Part shown: positions 43,564 to 52,168 of the stretch, in pieces | Layout of the letters: every line of letters begins with the position of its first letter | Numbering within the stretch: position 1 is the first letter of the stretch | Origin: Paracoccus liaowanqingii | GTDB taxonomy: Bacteria > Pseudomonadota > Alphaproteobacteria > Rhodobacterales > Rhodobacteraceae | Assembly (NCBI RefSeq): GCF_004683865.2 | Contig: NZ_CP040765.1 | Coordinates: 186,001-250,000, forward strand | Length of the DNA: 64,000 bases | Direction of reading: 5' to 3' | Program-made: the position numbers and the translations under genes | Notes under the pieces: generated by a model | What the model saw: the letters and a program-made list of their open reading frames with translations, nothing else | The model's database searches: none | Told to the model about the DNA's origin: nothing

Positions 43564-45564
43564 TCAGGACACTAACGGCCAGGGCAGCCGGTCATAGAAA
43601 TGGTTCTGCAGCAGGCCTTCGGGCAGGATCAGGTTTAGTGCCGATGTCAGGATCAGCAGGATGATCGCCCCCATCAGCGTCAGCAGCAGGGTCTGCACCC
43701 AGCCTGACTTGGCAACGATGCGCAGAAAGGCCAGGAAAAACAAGATGACGGCCAGGAAATAGCCAACCAGCGCGATGGTGGCGACAAAGCCCACTAACCA
43801 GCCGATATATTTCAGCGGTGTCATTGGACCCAACTGGTCCGAGACCTCCTTTGACTCCGCGTCGAACACTGCGCCGCTGGTCCGGTTGCCGCGGATCTGC
43901 GGCCACAGCACCATGGCAGCGGCACCCATGCCCACGACTGCGATGCTGACCGGGAAGATGCGGCCCAACTGCGATAGATTAATCGTCTCGACGAATGTGA
44001 AGACGAACAGCGCCATGATGCCTATCGTGAACGCGACCTGCGGCCACATGGACTGGGTCAGGGTCACGGCCGACTTGCCCTCGACCTCAATCTTGCTGCC
44101 GCTTTTTTTCTGCGAATACATGCTGAAGCCAACAGATAGCACGATAATCGCTCCAATGATCAGCACGATAGGACGCTGGAAGGCGTTCCACCCTGAGAAC
44201 TGCAGCGCCTGGTACAGATAGCGTTCGGCCTGCGTGGCCAGCACGAACCCGATCAGGAAGGCCGGGCGCGGCCAGCCGAACCGGCGCAGCATCATGCCCA
44301 CAATCCCCAGGACCACCAGCGCCACCAGATCGTACAACGAGCGGTTGGGCTGGAAGGCCGCAAAGGTGATCACCAAAATCATGAACGGCGCGACCAAAGG
44401 ATAGCGGACGACCGTGACTTTGGCGATGGCAGGCGCGAGCAGGATGCATAGTGCTGTGCCCAAGACGTTGGCGATCGCCAGCGACCAGACGATCGTATAG
44501 GTCACGTCCAGGTTGGTGGTGACCATCGACGGCCCCGGCTGCAGGCCGATCAGGATCATGCCGGCCAAAAAGATCGCCATCGATCCCGAACCGGGAATGC
44601 CGAACAGCAGAGTCGGCACCAGACCGCCGCCGTCCTTGGACGCGGTGGTCGCCTCCACCGCGATGACGCCGCGGATGTCGCCCTTGCCAAACTGGCTTTT
44701 GTCACGCGACGTCTGCACGACATGGCCATAGGCAATCCAGTCGACGACCGATCCGCCCAGACCCGGGATCATTCCCAGCAACGCGCCAAGTGCCGCGAGG
44801 CGCAGCGTCAGCCAGCGGTACATCCAAGTGTCCTTCAACCCTTGGGACCACCCGGCGCCAAGGGCTGAACCTTCCTGGGCGATGGAGCTGTTGCGGCGCA
44901 GCAGGTCGCCGATTTCCGGGATGGCAAACAGCGCCAGGCCCACAATGACCAGCGGCACGCCATTCATCAGGTAAAGCGACCCGAACTCCATCCGGTATTC
45001 GCCCGTGGCGGGTGCCGCACCGACAGCGCCAAGTGCAAGCCCCGCGGCGCAGGCGGCGACGCCCTTGGCCAGGCTGGAGCCAGACAGCGCGCCGACCATC
45101 GACAGGCCGAACATGGTCAGCATGAACAGTTCTGCCGCGCCAAAGGACAGGATCAGCGGACGTGCAATTAGCACGCAGACCGTCAGGACCAGGGCCCCGA
45201 ACAGGCCGCCGATGAACGAAGCCGAGAACGCCGCGCTGAGCGCGCGAGCGGCTTGGCCCTTCTTGGCCAGCGGAAATCCGTCCAAGATCGTCGCTTGAGA
45301 GGCCGACGACCCCGGGATCCCCATTAGGATCGAGGCAAAGGTGTCCGAGGTGGACAGGACCGGCAGGATGCCGATCAGCATCGCCAGCGCCAGCGTCGGT
45401 TCCATGCCATAAACAAAGGGTAGCAGCAGCGACATCCCGACGATGCCGCCCAGGCCGGGCAGCACCCCCACAACCAGGCCGGTCAGGACGCCGATCATCA
45501 AGTACTGGATGTGTTGGAACGTCAGCACAGTACCGAGTGCAGAGAGAATTGCGTCAGTAACCAT
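43564..45564 (-). CDS. tctA: TctA-TctB fusion, tripartite tricarboxylate transporter
   Basis: 666 residues. The first about 490 residues are TctA, with about 12 transmembrane helices and the Gly-rich motif VGVLPGLGGIVGMSLLLPFVYGM (repeated later as LGMIPGLGGSVVDWIAYGH) and FGIPGSGSMAIFLAGM. The last about 170 residues add the small four-helix TctB subunit (TIGIMALFVFTFVETINLS, IALVGYFLAVILFFLAFL, LILTSALNLILP). In most bacteria TctA and TctB are separate genes. The fused transporter uses the proton or sodium gradient, with the receptors (TctC) supplying substrate. It lies between receptor 2 and prpF. Confidence 0.9.
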   Translation of the reverse strand: MVTDAILSALGTVLTFQHIQYLMIGVLTGLVVGVLPGLGGIVGMSLLLPFVYGMEPTLALAMLIGILPVLSTSDTFASILMGIPGSSASQATILDGFPLAKKGQAARALSAAFSASFIGGLFGALVLTVCVLIARPLILSFGAAELFMLTMFGLSMVGALSGSSLAKGVAACAAGLALGAVGAAPATGEYRMEFGSLYLMNGVPLVIVGLALFAIPEIGDLLRRNSSIAQEGSALGAGWSQGLKDTWMYRWLTLRLAALGALLGMIPGLGGSVVDWIAYGHVVQTSRDKSQFGKGDIRGVIAVEATTASKDGGGLVPTLLFGIPGSGSMAIFLAGMILIGLQPGPSMVTTNLDVTYTIVWSLAIANVLGTALCILLAPAIAKVTVVRYPLVAPFMILVITFAAFQPNRSLYDLVALVVLGIVGMMLRRFGWPRPAFLIGFVLATQAERYLYQALQFSGWNAFQRPIVLIIGAIIVLSVGFSMYSQKKSGSKIEVEGKSAVTLTQSMWPQVAFTIGIMALFVFTFVETINLSQLGRIFPVSIAVVGMGAAAMVLWPQIRGNRTSGAVFDAESKEVSDQLGPMTPLKYIGWLVGFVATIALVGYFLAVILFFLAFLRIVAKSGWVQTLLLTLMGAIILLILTSALNLILPEGLLQNHFYDRLPWPLVS

Positions 45565-45766
45565 GGTAAGACCTTGGACCTTCTGAAGGGGTGATGGCGC
45601 CGTGCAGCACGCGCGTTACGAAACTGGGGGTATGCCGCCGGGGGCAATCACCTGGATTGCGGGGGTCCGGCCGCGTCCGGGCCTCAACTGCGCATTGCAG
45701 AGACATCGTGGCGCGGTCGGAACAGGGCCGGGCGGCGCGCCTGTCGCGTGCCGCCCGCGGGTTAGG

Positions 45767-46867
45767 TCAGTCCAACATCACGCTGTGGTTCTCGCTCAGA
45801 TAGGTGCGAACCCATTCGCGGGCTTCGGGGTCGATGGTGGTTGCGACCTTGTATAGGTCGACGACTTGGTCACCCACCGCTTGGTCGTAATCGCCGAGGA
45901 CTTCCCCTGAACTGGCAATCAATTCGGGATCTTCGGCTGCGGCGCTGAACGCATCGCGATAGGCCTGCACGATGTTTTCGGGTGTGTTGCCAGGCAGCAT
46001 CGCAGGCTTTTGTGCGGCGAAACCCGATCCGAAGAACGCCTTGTACGCCTCGAAGGCCACGCCCGAGGGAGGCTCACCATGCATCATCTCGTAGGCTTCG
46101 ACGAAATGCGGGATCTCGGGGAAGGACGGGTCGCGCTGCACGTTGCCTTCCGCATCCAGCACTCCGTACGAGAACAGCGGCACGGCAGAGCCTTCCTCGA
46201 CCAACGGGGCGACGTTTGTCAGGTAGGCGGACGAAGTCTGATAGTCGATCGTCGCCTCTCCACGTTCGAAGGCCAGGCGGCCGTCACCGCGGCCGGTCAT
46301 GCCGAAGACGTGGCGCACGTTCAGGCCCATCACTTCGAAGGCCAGCATTGGCACCAGGTCCAACGAGGTCGCGCCTTGGCTGGCATAGACTAGTTCGGTG
46401 TCAACCAGCTCGCCCAGTTCGGACGCGTCGGCAACGCCGGCGCTGGCGGGAACATAGACCACGCCGCCCGTGGGCGAGACCAGCACCGGTTCGAAATCGG
46501 CATAGTCATAACGCACGCGCGTGTCGCCGAGCAGGAAAGGGAACTGCGTCGATCCCGACGTACCCAGCAGCTGCAGCCCGTTCGGGCGAGCGCGAGCGGC
46601 GAATTCGTTGGTCCCAGTGATCGAGCCGCCGCCGGGGACGTTGCGGATGATCACGTTTGGATTGCCCGGTAGGTGCCGTGACAGATAGGGGGCGAAGAAC
46701 CGTGCCCAGACATCCGAACCGCCGCCTTCCGAGAAGGGCACCCACCATTCAACGGTCTGCCCCGAGAAATCGACCTCTTGTGCGGCGACGGGGGCTGCGG
46801 CGGTGATGCTGGCGACCACGAATGCGACGGCGACGGCGCCTTTCAGGCGACCCAGTGTTGCTTGCAT
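45767..46867 (-). CDS. tctC: TctC-family extracytoplasmic receptor (2)
   Basis: 366 residues from MQATLGRLKGAVAVAFVVAS, with a Sec signal ending APVAAQ. The mature receptor begins EVDFSGQTVEWWVPFSEGGGS and contains NVPGGGSITGTN and FGMTGRGDGRLAFERGEATI. Sequence and layout are closely related to receptor 1 at 36618, so they probably arose by duplication and may bind related acids. It is the first gene of the operon with the TctA-TctB fusion (203 bp upstream of it) and prpF, and is the most probable partner of that transporter. Confidence 0.88.
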   Translation of the reverse strand: MQATLGRLKGAVAVAFVVASITAAAPVAAQEVDFSGQTVEWWVPFSEGGGSDVWARFFAPYLSRHLPGNPNVIIRNVPGGGSITGTNEFAARARPNGLQLLGTSGSTQFPFLLGDTRVRYDYADFEPVLVSPTGGVVYVPASAGVADASELGELVDTELVYASQGATSLDLVPMLAFEVMGLNVRHVFGMTGRGDGRLAFERGEATIDYQTSSAYLTNVAPLVEEGSAVPLFSYGVLDAEGNVQRDPSFPEIPHFVEAYEMMHGEPPSGVAFEAYKAFFGSGFAAQKPAMLPGNTPENIVQAYRDAFSAAAEDPELIASSGEVLGDYDQAVGDQVVDLYKVATTIDPEAREWVRTYLSENHSVMLD

Positions 46868-46965
46868 GTTTGTATTCCTCCCATTGGTCCGGCACCTGGG
46901 GCACCGGGCGAACGAGACAGTCATCGCACATGAAGCTGTCCAAAGGCTGTCAGGATGCAGCTGCG

Positions 46966-48378
46966 TTAATTTTTTTTGCCTGTTTCTGCATCAACCTCTG
47001 CCAAAGGAAGCGCCAGCAGGACGACGCAGCCCTGATCCGACGGCTCAACCCGCGCATCGCCGCCCGCACGCCGGGCGATGACACGCACGATGGGCAGGCC
47101 GAGCCCCGACCCACCGTCATCGGCCGTGCTGACGCGAAAGAACCGCTCGAACACCGCGTCGTGCAATTGGCCGGGGATGCCGTCGCCCTGATCGCGCACG
47201 CGGAGTTCAGCCATTTTGCCGTCGCGCGACAGTTCCAGCCTCAGGTCGCTGCCCCGGGGCGTGCCGTATTTCAGCGCGTTGTCGATCAGGTTGTCGACCG
47301 CCTCCTCTAGCAGGACGGGGTTCGCGGCGACGGGCAGCGGGCCCTCGACCCCGTCCAGGGACAGGTCCACCTCGCGGCGCAGGGCCGTGGGCACGTGGCG
47401 GCGCGCGACCTCGGCCACGATCTGCGCCAGGTCGGCAGGGGCGCCTCCCTGGGCGTCCAGCGCGTCGCTGGCCGCGTCCAGCCGCAGCATCTGCTGGGTC
47501 AGGCGCGACAGGCGGCGGGACAGTTCGTGCAGGTCAGTCAACCGCTGCTGGCGGTCGGCATCCGATTGTGCGTTCAGCGCCGATTCTGCCTGCGCCTGAA
47601 TCGCGGCCACCGGGTTGCGCAGCTGGTGCGCGGCATTCGAGATGAAGGCCCGTCGTCGGTCCAGTTCCGCCGCAAGTCGCTGGAACAGTCCGTTGATAGT
47701 GGCGACCAATGGCACCACCTCGCGCGGGACGCGGCGGCGGATCGGGTGCAGCTCCTGTGAGTTGCGCAGGGCGACCGCGTCGCGTAGGTCGGTCAGCGGC
47801 GACAGGCCGCGGTTGATGCCGAACCAGACCAGCGCCGCCCCCGATGCCACCATCAGTGCCACCACCGCCGCCGCCTGTCCCAGCATCTGCAGGGTCAGCG
47901 CCTCGCGCCGGGTCACGGTCTGCCAGACGCGCACGGTCGTCCAACCGTCCAAATCGGGGTCAGTAATATACTCGCGCAGCACCACCGCACGGACCGGCTG
48001 ATCGTTGAAGACGGCGTTGTAGAAGACGGGCACGGCCTCGGGGTATTCACGGCCCGCGGGCATGGGCGGCGCGTCAGTGCGGCCAACGATGAAACGTCCC
48101 CCCGCTGCGTGGACCTGATAGAACAGCGGATCGCCGATCGCATTTTCCAATGAGGTCAGCAAAGATTCCGCGATCAGGTCGCCCTTGGTCATCATCACCT
48201 CGCGCGCGACGGCATGGGCCACCACCTTCAACGTGTCGTCGTACAGGTTGCGCGACATGTCCCGCGCCATCCAGTGCAGCACCACGCTGGCCAGCACCGC
48301 CAAGACGAACTGTGGCACCACGATCAGCACGAACAGCCGCGTTCTAAGACTGACCGCGCGACCGTCCGGCGCGCTCAT
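46966..48378 (-). CDS. tctE: TctE-type sensor histidine kinase
   Basis: 470 residues. A first transmembrane helix (LFVLIVVPQFVLAVLASVVL) and a second (AAAVVALMVASGAALVWFGI) flank a periplasmic sensor of about 125 residues with a TctE-like pattern. A HAMP-like linker leads to the HisKA site (FISNAAHQLRNPVAAIQAQA, phospho-His) and the ATPase domain (NLIDNALKYG, DQGDGIP, GGSGLGLPIVRVIARRAGG). It is the partner of TctD, whose stop overlaps this start by 4 bp. It probably senses the external acid and induces the TTT genes on either side. Confidence 0.9.
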   Translation of the reverse strand: MSAPDGRAVSLRTRLFVLIVVPQFVLAVLASVVLHWMARDMSRNLYDDTLKVVAHAVAREVMMTKGDLIAESLLTSLENAIGDPLFYQVHAAGGRFIVGRTDAPPMPAGREYPEAVPVFYNAVFNDQPVRAVVLREYITDPDLDGWTTVRVWQTVTRREALTLQMLGQAAAVVALMVASGAALVWFGINRGLSPLTDLRDAVALRNSQELHPIRRRVPREVVPLVATINGLFQRLAAELDRRRAFISNAAHQLRNPVAAIQAQAESALNAQSDADRQQRLTDLHELSRRLSRLTQQMLRLDAASDALDAQGGAPADLAQIVAEVARRHVPTALRREVDLSLDGVEGPLPVAANPVLLEEAVDNLIDNALKYGTPRGSDLRLELSRDGKMAELRVRDQGDGIPGQLHDAVFERFFRVSTADDGGSGLGLPIVRVIARRAGGDARVEPSDQGCVVLLALPLAEVDAETGKKN

Positions 48379-49049
48379 ATGGAACTGTCTTGTTGCAGGA
48401 TGTAGCCGAGACCACGGATAGACCGGATCTGCACCCCGCCGCCATCGATCTTCCGACGCAGACGCGAGACCAATAGCTCGACCGCGTTCACGTCAACATC
48501 GGCGCCGGTACCATATATGCTGTCGCACAGGGCCGATTTGCCCACCACGCGTTCAGCATTGTCGAACAGTGCCTCCCACAGGGCCAGCTCGCGACGCGAT
48601 AGTTCGATCACTCCGTCCGGACCGCTGACGCGGCGCCCTGCGCGGTCGAAGAATAGCCCACCTACCGTCTCTACCAAATGGCCGCGTTTGCCCCGCCGCC
48701 GACCAAGCGCACGCACCCGCGCGCACAATTCGGCCATCTCGAACGGTTTCGTCATGTAGTCATCGGCCCCGGCATCCAGCCCCGCTACGCGGTCTTCCAG
48801 TCCGTCGCGCGCGGTCAGAACCAGCACCGGGATGTCCATCTCCATTGCGATGGTCCGGCGGATCACGTCCAGTCCGCTAAGCCGGGGCAGGTTCATGTCG
48901 ACGATGGCTAGATCTGCACCGTCATGGGTTAGGAAATCCAGCCCGTCCTGCCCGTCGGCTAGCCAGTCGACGGAATGGCCCTGCTCGCGCAGTGCTTGCT
49001 CGACCGCGCGGGCCAACATCTGGTTGTCTTCGATCAGGACGATCCGCAT
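48375..49049 (-). CDS. tctD: TctD-type response regulator
   Basis: 224 residues. An OmpR-class regulator: receiver MRIVLIEDNQMLARAVEQAL with the phospho-Asp in LAIVDMNLPRLSG, Thr in VLVLTARDG and Lys in YMTKPFEMAEL, then a winged-helix DNA-binding domain (LSRRELALWEALFDNAERVV, VNAVELLVSRLRRKI, IRSIRGLGYIL). It is first in a two-gene operon with TctE and divergent from TctC-3, with 122 bp between them; it probably activates TctC genes from that region. Confidence 0.9.
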   Translation of the reverse strand: MRIVLIEDNQMLARAVEQALREQGHSVDWLADGQDGLDFLTHDGADLAIVDMNLPRLSGLDVIRRTIAMEMDIPVLVLTARDGLEDRVAGLDAGADDYMTKPFEMAELCARVRALGRRRGKRGHLVETVGGLFFDRAGRRVSGPDGVIELSRRELALWEALFDNAERVVGKSALCDSIYGTGADVDVNAVELLVSRLRRKIDGGGVQIRSIRGLGYILQQDSSI

Positions 49050-49171
49050 GGCCTTCGCCTCGGGTCGGGGGACTTTTTCCTCTTAGGGGGTGGATCGGCG
49101 AAGATACAGCCCCTAAACATGAGCCTGCAGGGACAGGAGACCGCAAGGTCGCCACGCCAGGGAGGCACGCC

Positions 49172-50284
49172 ATGCAATATCCCTCGACCGCCCCCGGTAT
49201 CGCCGCGGCGCTAATTACATTCTGCATTGTAGCGACGGCGATCCTGACGCCGCGCGCGGCCCATGCACAGGACGTGGATTTCAGCGGGCGGTCTGTTGAT
49301 TTGATCATCCCCTTCTCCCAGGGTGGAGGATCGGATGTCTGGGCGCGGTTTCACGCACCACTGCTCGCTCGTCACATGCCGGGCCAGCCATTGATTGTCG
49401 TACGGAACGAACCGGGCGGTGGCGGCACACGCGGATCGAACGCTTTCGCCGACAAGGCGCCGCGCGACGGCCTGAGCCTGCTAGGCATTTCAGGATCGTC
49501 GTTGTTCGCCTATCTGCTAGGCGATTTTCGCGTTCGCTACGATTTCAATGACTGGACGGTACTAATGGCTTCTCCCACCGGCGGGGTGGTCTATGTCGCA
49601 GGTGACCTAGGGCTTAATTCCTGGCAGGATATTGCGACGCTGCGCGATCGGCAACTGGTCTTCGCCAGCCAAGGGATTACCTCTCTGGACTTGGTACCAA
49701 TGCTGGCCTTCCGCGTTCTGGGTTTGGATGCGCACTACGTCTTCGGATATACCGGCCGGCATGACGGGTGGGAAGCAATGCGCCTTCATGAAGTCAACAT
49801 CGACTATCAGACCACCTCGGCCTATCTGCAGAACGTTGTGCCCATGGTCGCCGCGGGCGATGCGGTGCCGCTGTTCAGCTGGGGGATCGTCGCTGCCGAC
49901 GGAAGCGTGCAGCGCGATCCGACCTTCCCGGACCTACCCACGCTGGAGGAGCTGTACGAACACCTGCACGGCGCGCACCCCTCGGGACAGGAATACGACG
50001 CCTACCGTGTCTTCGCCTCTGCCGGGTTCGCGGCGCAGAAGATGCTGGTTCTACCCCGAGATACTCCGCCCGCGATCCGGGACACTTGGCTGCAGGCGAT
50101 CCGCGCGGCGCGCAGCGATCCGGACTATGTCGACCGCGCTCCCGCGATCCTGGGCGCCTATCAGTCGCTGGTCGGCGAGGATGCGCAGAACCTAGCCGCC
50201 AGCGTGACCCGGATCGACCCCGATACCCGCCGCTTCGTGCTGGAATGGCTGGCCGACGAATATTCGATCAGGTTGACGGAGTAG
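49172..50284 (+). CDS. tctC: TctC-family extracytoplasmic receptor (3)
   Basis: 370 residues from MQYPSTAPGIAAALITF, after the ribosome site GGGAGGCACGCC. The Sec signal ends AAHA, with cleavage before QDVDFSGRS. The receptor core includes SQGGGSDVWARFHAPLLARHMP, NEPGGGGTRGSN and FGYTGRHDGWEAMRLHE. It is more divergent from receptors 1 and 2 (for example GGGGTRGSN for GGGSITGTN), so its ligand may differ. It diverges from tctDE and converges with the dehydrogenase gene, overlapping by 17 bp. Confidence 0.88.
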   Translation: MQYPSTAPGIAAALITFCIVATAILTPRAAHAQDVDFSGRSVDLIIPFSQGGGSDVWARFHAPLLARHMPGQPLIVVRNEPGGGGTRGSNAFADKAPRDGLSLLGISGSSLFAYLLGDFRVRYDFNDWTVLMASPTGGVVYVAGDLGLNSWQDIATLRDRQLVFASQGITSLDLVPMLAFRVLGLDAHYVFGYTGRHDGWEAMRLHEVNIDYQTTSAYLQNVVPMVAAGDAVPLFSWGIVAADGSVQRDPTFPDLPTLEELYEHLHGAHPSGQEYDAYRVFASAGFAAQKMLVLPRDTPPAIRDTWLQAIRAARSDPDYVDRAPAILGAYQSLVGEDAQNLAASVTRIDPDTRRFVLEWLADEYSIRLTE

Positions 50285-51257
50285 CCTGCCGCCCCCCGCC
50301 GATGACCCGGATCGGCCGACCGGCCTTCCACGCCTCGATGGCCTCAACGGTCTGGCGGTGGAACATGCGGAACGTCTGTTCGCTGACATAGCCCAGATGC
50401 GGCGTGACCAGCAGCCGCCCGCTGTCGATCAGGTCGCGGTCCAGGATCGGGTCGCCGTCCGGCAGTGGTTCGATATCGTGCACGTCCAGCGCCGCCCCGC
50501 CCAAGCGCTCGTCGCGCAGGGCATTCAGCAGCGGTCCCACCTGCACGATCGGTCCGCGAGAGGTGTTCAGCAGCAACGCGTCGGAACGCATCAGCCCGAT
50601 TTCTCGCGCGCCAAATAGGCCGCGCGTCGCCTCGGACAGGACCAGGTTGATCGACACGATGTCAGATCCGCGCAGCAACACATCCAAATCGGCCGCGTGG
50701 CGCACCCCTTCGGCCGAGGCCTGTTCGGGCGTCAGGCTACGCGACCAAGCCAGGACCTCTACTCCGAAGGGTCGGGCAAGCGCCGCGACTTTGCGACCGA
50801 TGCGGCCATAACCCGCGATGCCAAGTGTCAGCCCAGCCAAATCGCGGCCCATGCCCATTTGCCAGCACCCGGCGGCGGCGGAATTTGCCTCGGGGACGAT
50901 GCGCCGGGTCAGGGCCAACATCAGGGCCATCACGAATTCGGCCGTGGTGGTCCCGCGAGATTCCGTTCCGCAGACGACGATTCCGCGCTCCTGCGCTGCG
51001 GCCACGTCGATGGATAGGTTGCGCGCCCCGGTGGTCACGATCAGCTTCAGGTGGGGCAGCGCTTTGATCAACTCGGCGCCAAGCGGTGTCCGTTCGCGCA
51101 TCACGCACAGCACGTCAAATGGAGCCAAGGTGGCGGCCAACTCCCCCTGATCGGTCATCGTCCGGTGGAAAACGGTGACATCGTCATCCTGCGGCCATTC
51201 GGCATACAAGCGCGCCACGTCGGCGTAATCGTCGAGAATAGCAATTTTCAGTGCCAT
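50268..51257 (-). CDS. D-2-hydroxyacid dehydrogenase
   Basis: 329 residues. The NAD-binding motif LGIAGYGRIGRKVAALARP is near residue 145. The catalytic residues appear as Arg in LLNTSRGPIVQ, Glu in DVHDIEPLPDGDPI and His in TPHLGYVSE. This is the SerA/LdhA-type D-2-hydroxyacid dehydrogenase fold. It reduces a 2-oxo acid to the D-hydroxy acid, or the reverse. Third hydroxy-acid dehydrogenase of the island, after the Ldh-type and isopropylmalate-dehydrogenase-like enzymes, so it probably acts on the same carbon frame. Confidence 0.88.
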   Translation of the reverse strand: MALKIAILDDYADVARLYAEWPQDDDVTVFHRTMTDQGELAATLAPFDVLCVMRERTPLGAELIKALPHLKLIVTTGARNLSIDVAAAQERGIVVCGTESRGTTTAEFVMALMLALTRRIVPEANSAAAGCWQMGMGRDLAGLTLGIAGYGRIGRKVAALARPFGVEVLAWSRSLTPEQASAEGVRHAADLDVLLRGSDIVSINLVLSEATRGLFGAREIGLMRSDALLLNTSRGPIVQVGPLLNALRDERLGGAALDVHDIEPLPDGDPILDRDLIDSGRLLVTPHLGYVSEQTFRMFHRQTVEAIEAWKAGRPIRVIGGGRQATPST

Positions 51258-51857
51258 GAGTTGCCTTTGCTAGTATACGCCGCTTTCACCCGTCTATAGC
51301 CCTTGGCGAGACGGTATGCAGATCCGAACATTCGACAACCAGGCCAGTACCGTCAAGTCATGCATCCCCAAGCCTCCCGTTTCCATCGCTGACGTCCAGA
51401 ATGAGTATTGGCCATCCGGTAACCTCCCCCTTCCGAGGATGGCGGTCGCTGCCAAAAACGCGGCACGCGTGATTGCCCCCGTCCATCAAACGCGGAAACC
51501 GTCTGGACCGACTTTCTTCGCAGCCTCGCGACCCCGGGTTGAGCATCGTAAAGCGGGCCATCGCGGACAGTCACAAGAGTCTGTGCGCGGCCGCCTGCTG
51601 GGTCTTCAACGCGTCTTAGCAAACATGTCGCGTGCACTGGATGCGGAACGCGCTGGCCCAGGGCACGATGCGCACTTCCGAATGCGTCAGCCTCCTTTGT
51701 AAACACCATCAAGCGTCGTGTGCTGATCTTGGTCGGGGTGCACCAACAGCATCCTCGAAGTTTCTGGCGCCTTTGCGGTGCACGTCACACACCGGGCAGA
51801 GACGAGTGCGTGGTCGCGGATCGATTTGCCGCGGCGATGCACATAGACGTCTCGGGA
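51258..51857. other. Intergenic stretch, nothing recognised
   Basis: About 600 bp between the dehydrogenase and the truncated secreted-protein remnant. Frames on the - strand (51353-51712) overlap and do not show a domain. Confidence 0.35.
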
Positions 51858-52151
51858 TGAAGACCACCATCGCCTACTCCGCGCTTCTGGGATCTGTCAC
51901 GGCACAGGCACAGCAAGCCTTTCTCGCCCGGCTCGCTGCATGCCGAACTGCCGGGCGCGTCATTCGTGCCCGCACCCGACGGCGCCGCGCCGCATTATAA
52001 CCTGTCGGGTCGCTTCACCGGCCCGGATTGCCACGCAACGGACCTCTATTCGGAGGTGCAGGCGGCCAACGGTCTGGCCTTGCCCTTCCCGGGTCAGCGG
52101 CCTGAACGCAGAGTAACAAGCCCCGGGAACTTCGAAGGACCGAGGCGGTGA
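51858..52151 (+). pseudogene. Truncated, frameshifted exported protein
   Basis: ATG at 51858 begins a signal-peptide-like sequence (MKTTIAYSALLGSVTAQAQQ). About 20 codons later the frame is lost. A second frame continues with FVPAPDGAAPHYNLSGRFTGPD, HATDLYSEV, NGLALPFPGQ, resembling the start of esterase-like/phytase-like periplasmic proteins of several hundred residues. The rest is missing, ending just before the IS5-type element at 52169. It was probably truncated by insertion or deletion and then decayed. Family assignment is weak. Confidence 0.4.
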
Positions 52152-52168
52152 CAGTCGCCCTGGTCTAG

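Noticed and set aside
51270..51285. A GTATAC half-site upstream of the D-2-hydroxyacid dehydrogenase
   Set aside because: Only half of the TGTATCC-type operator is present and the opposite half does not match.
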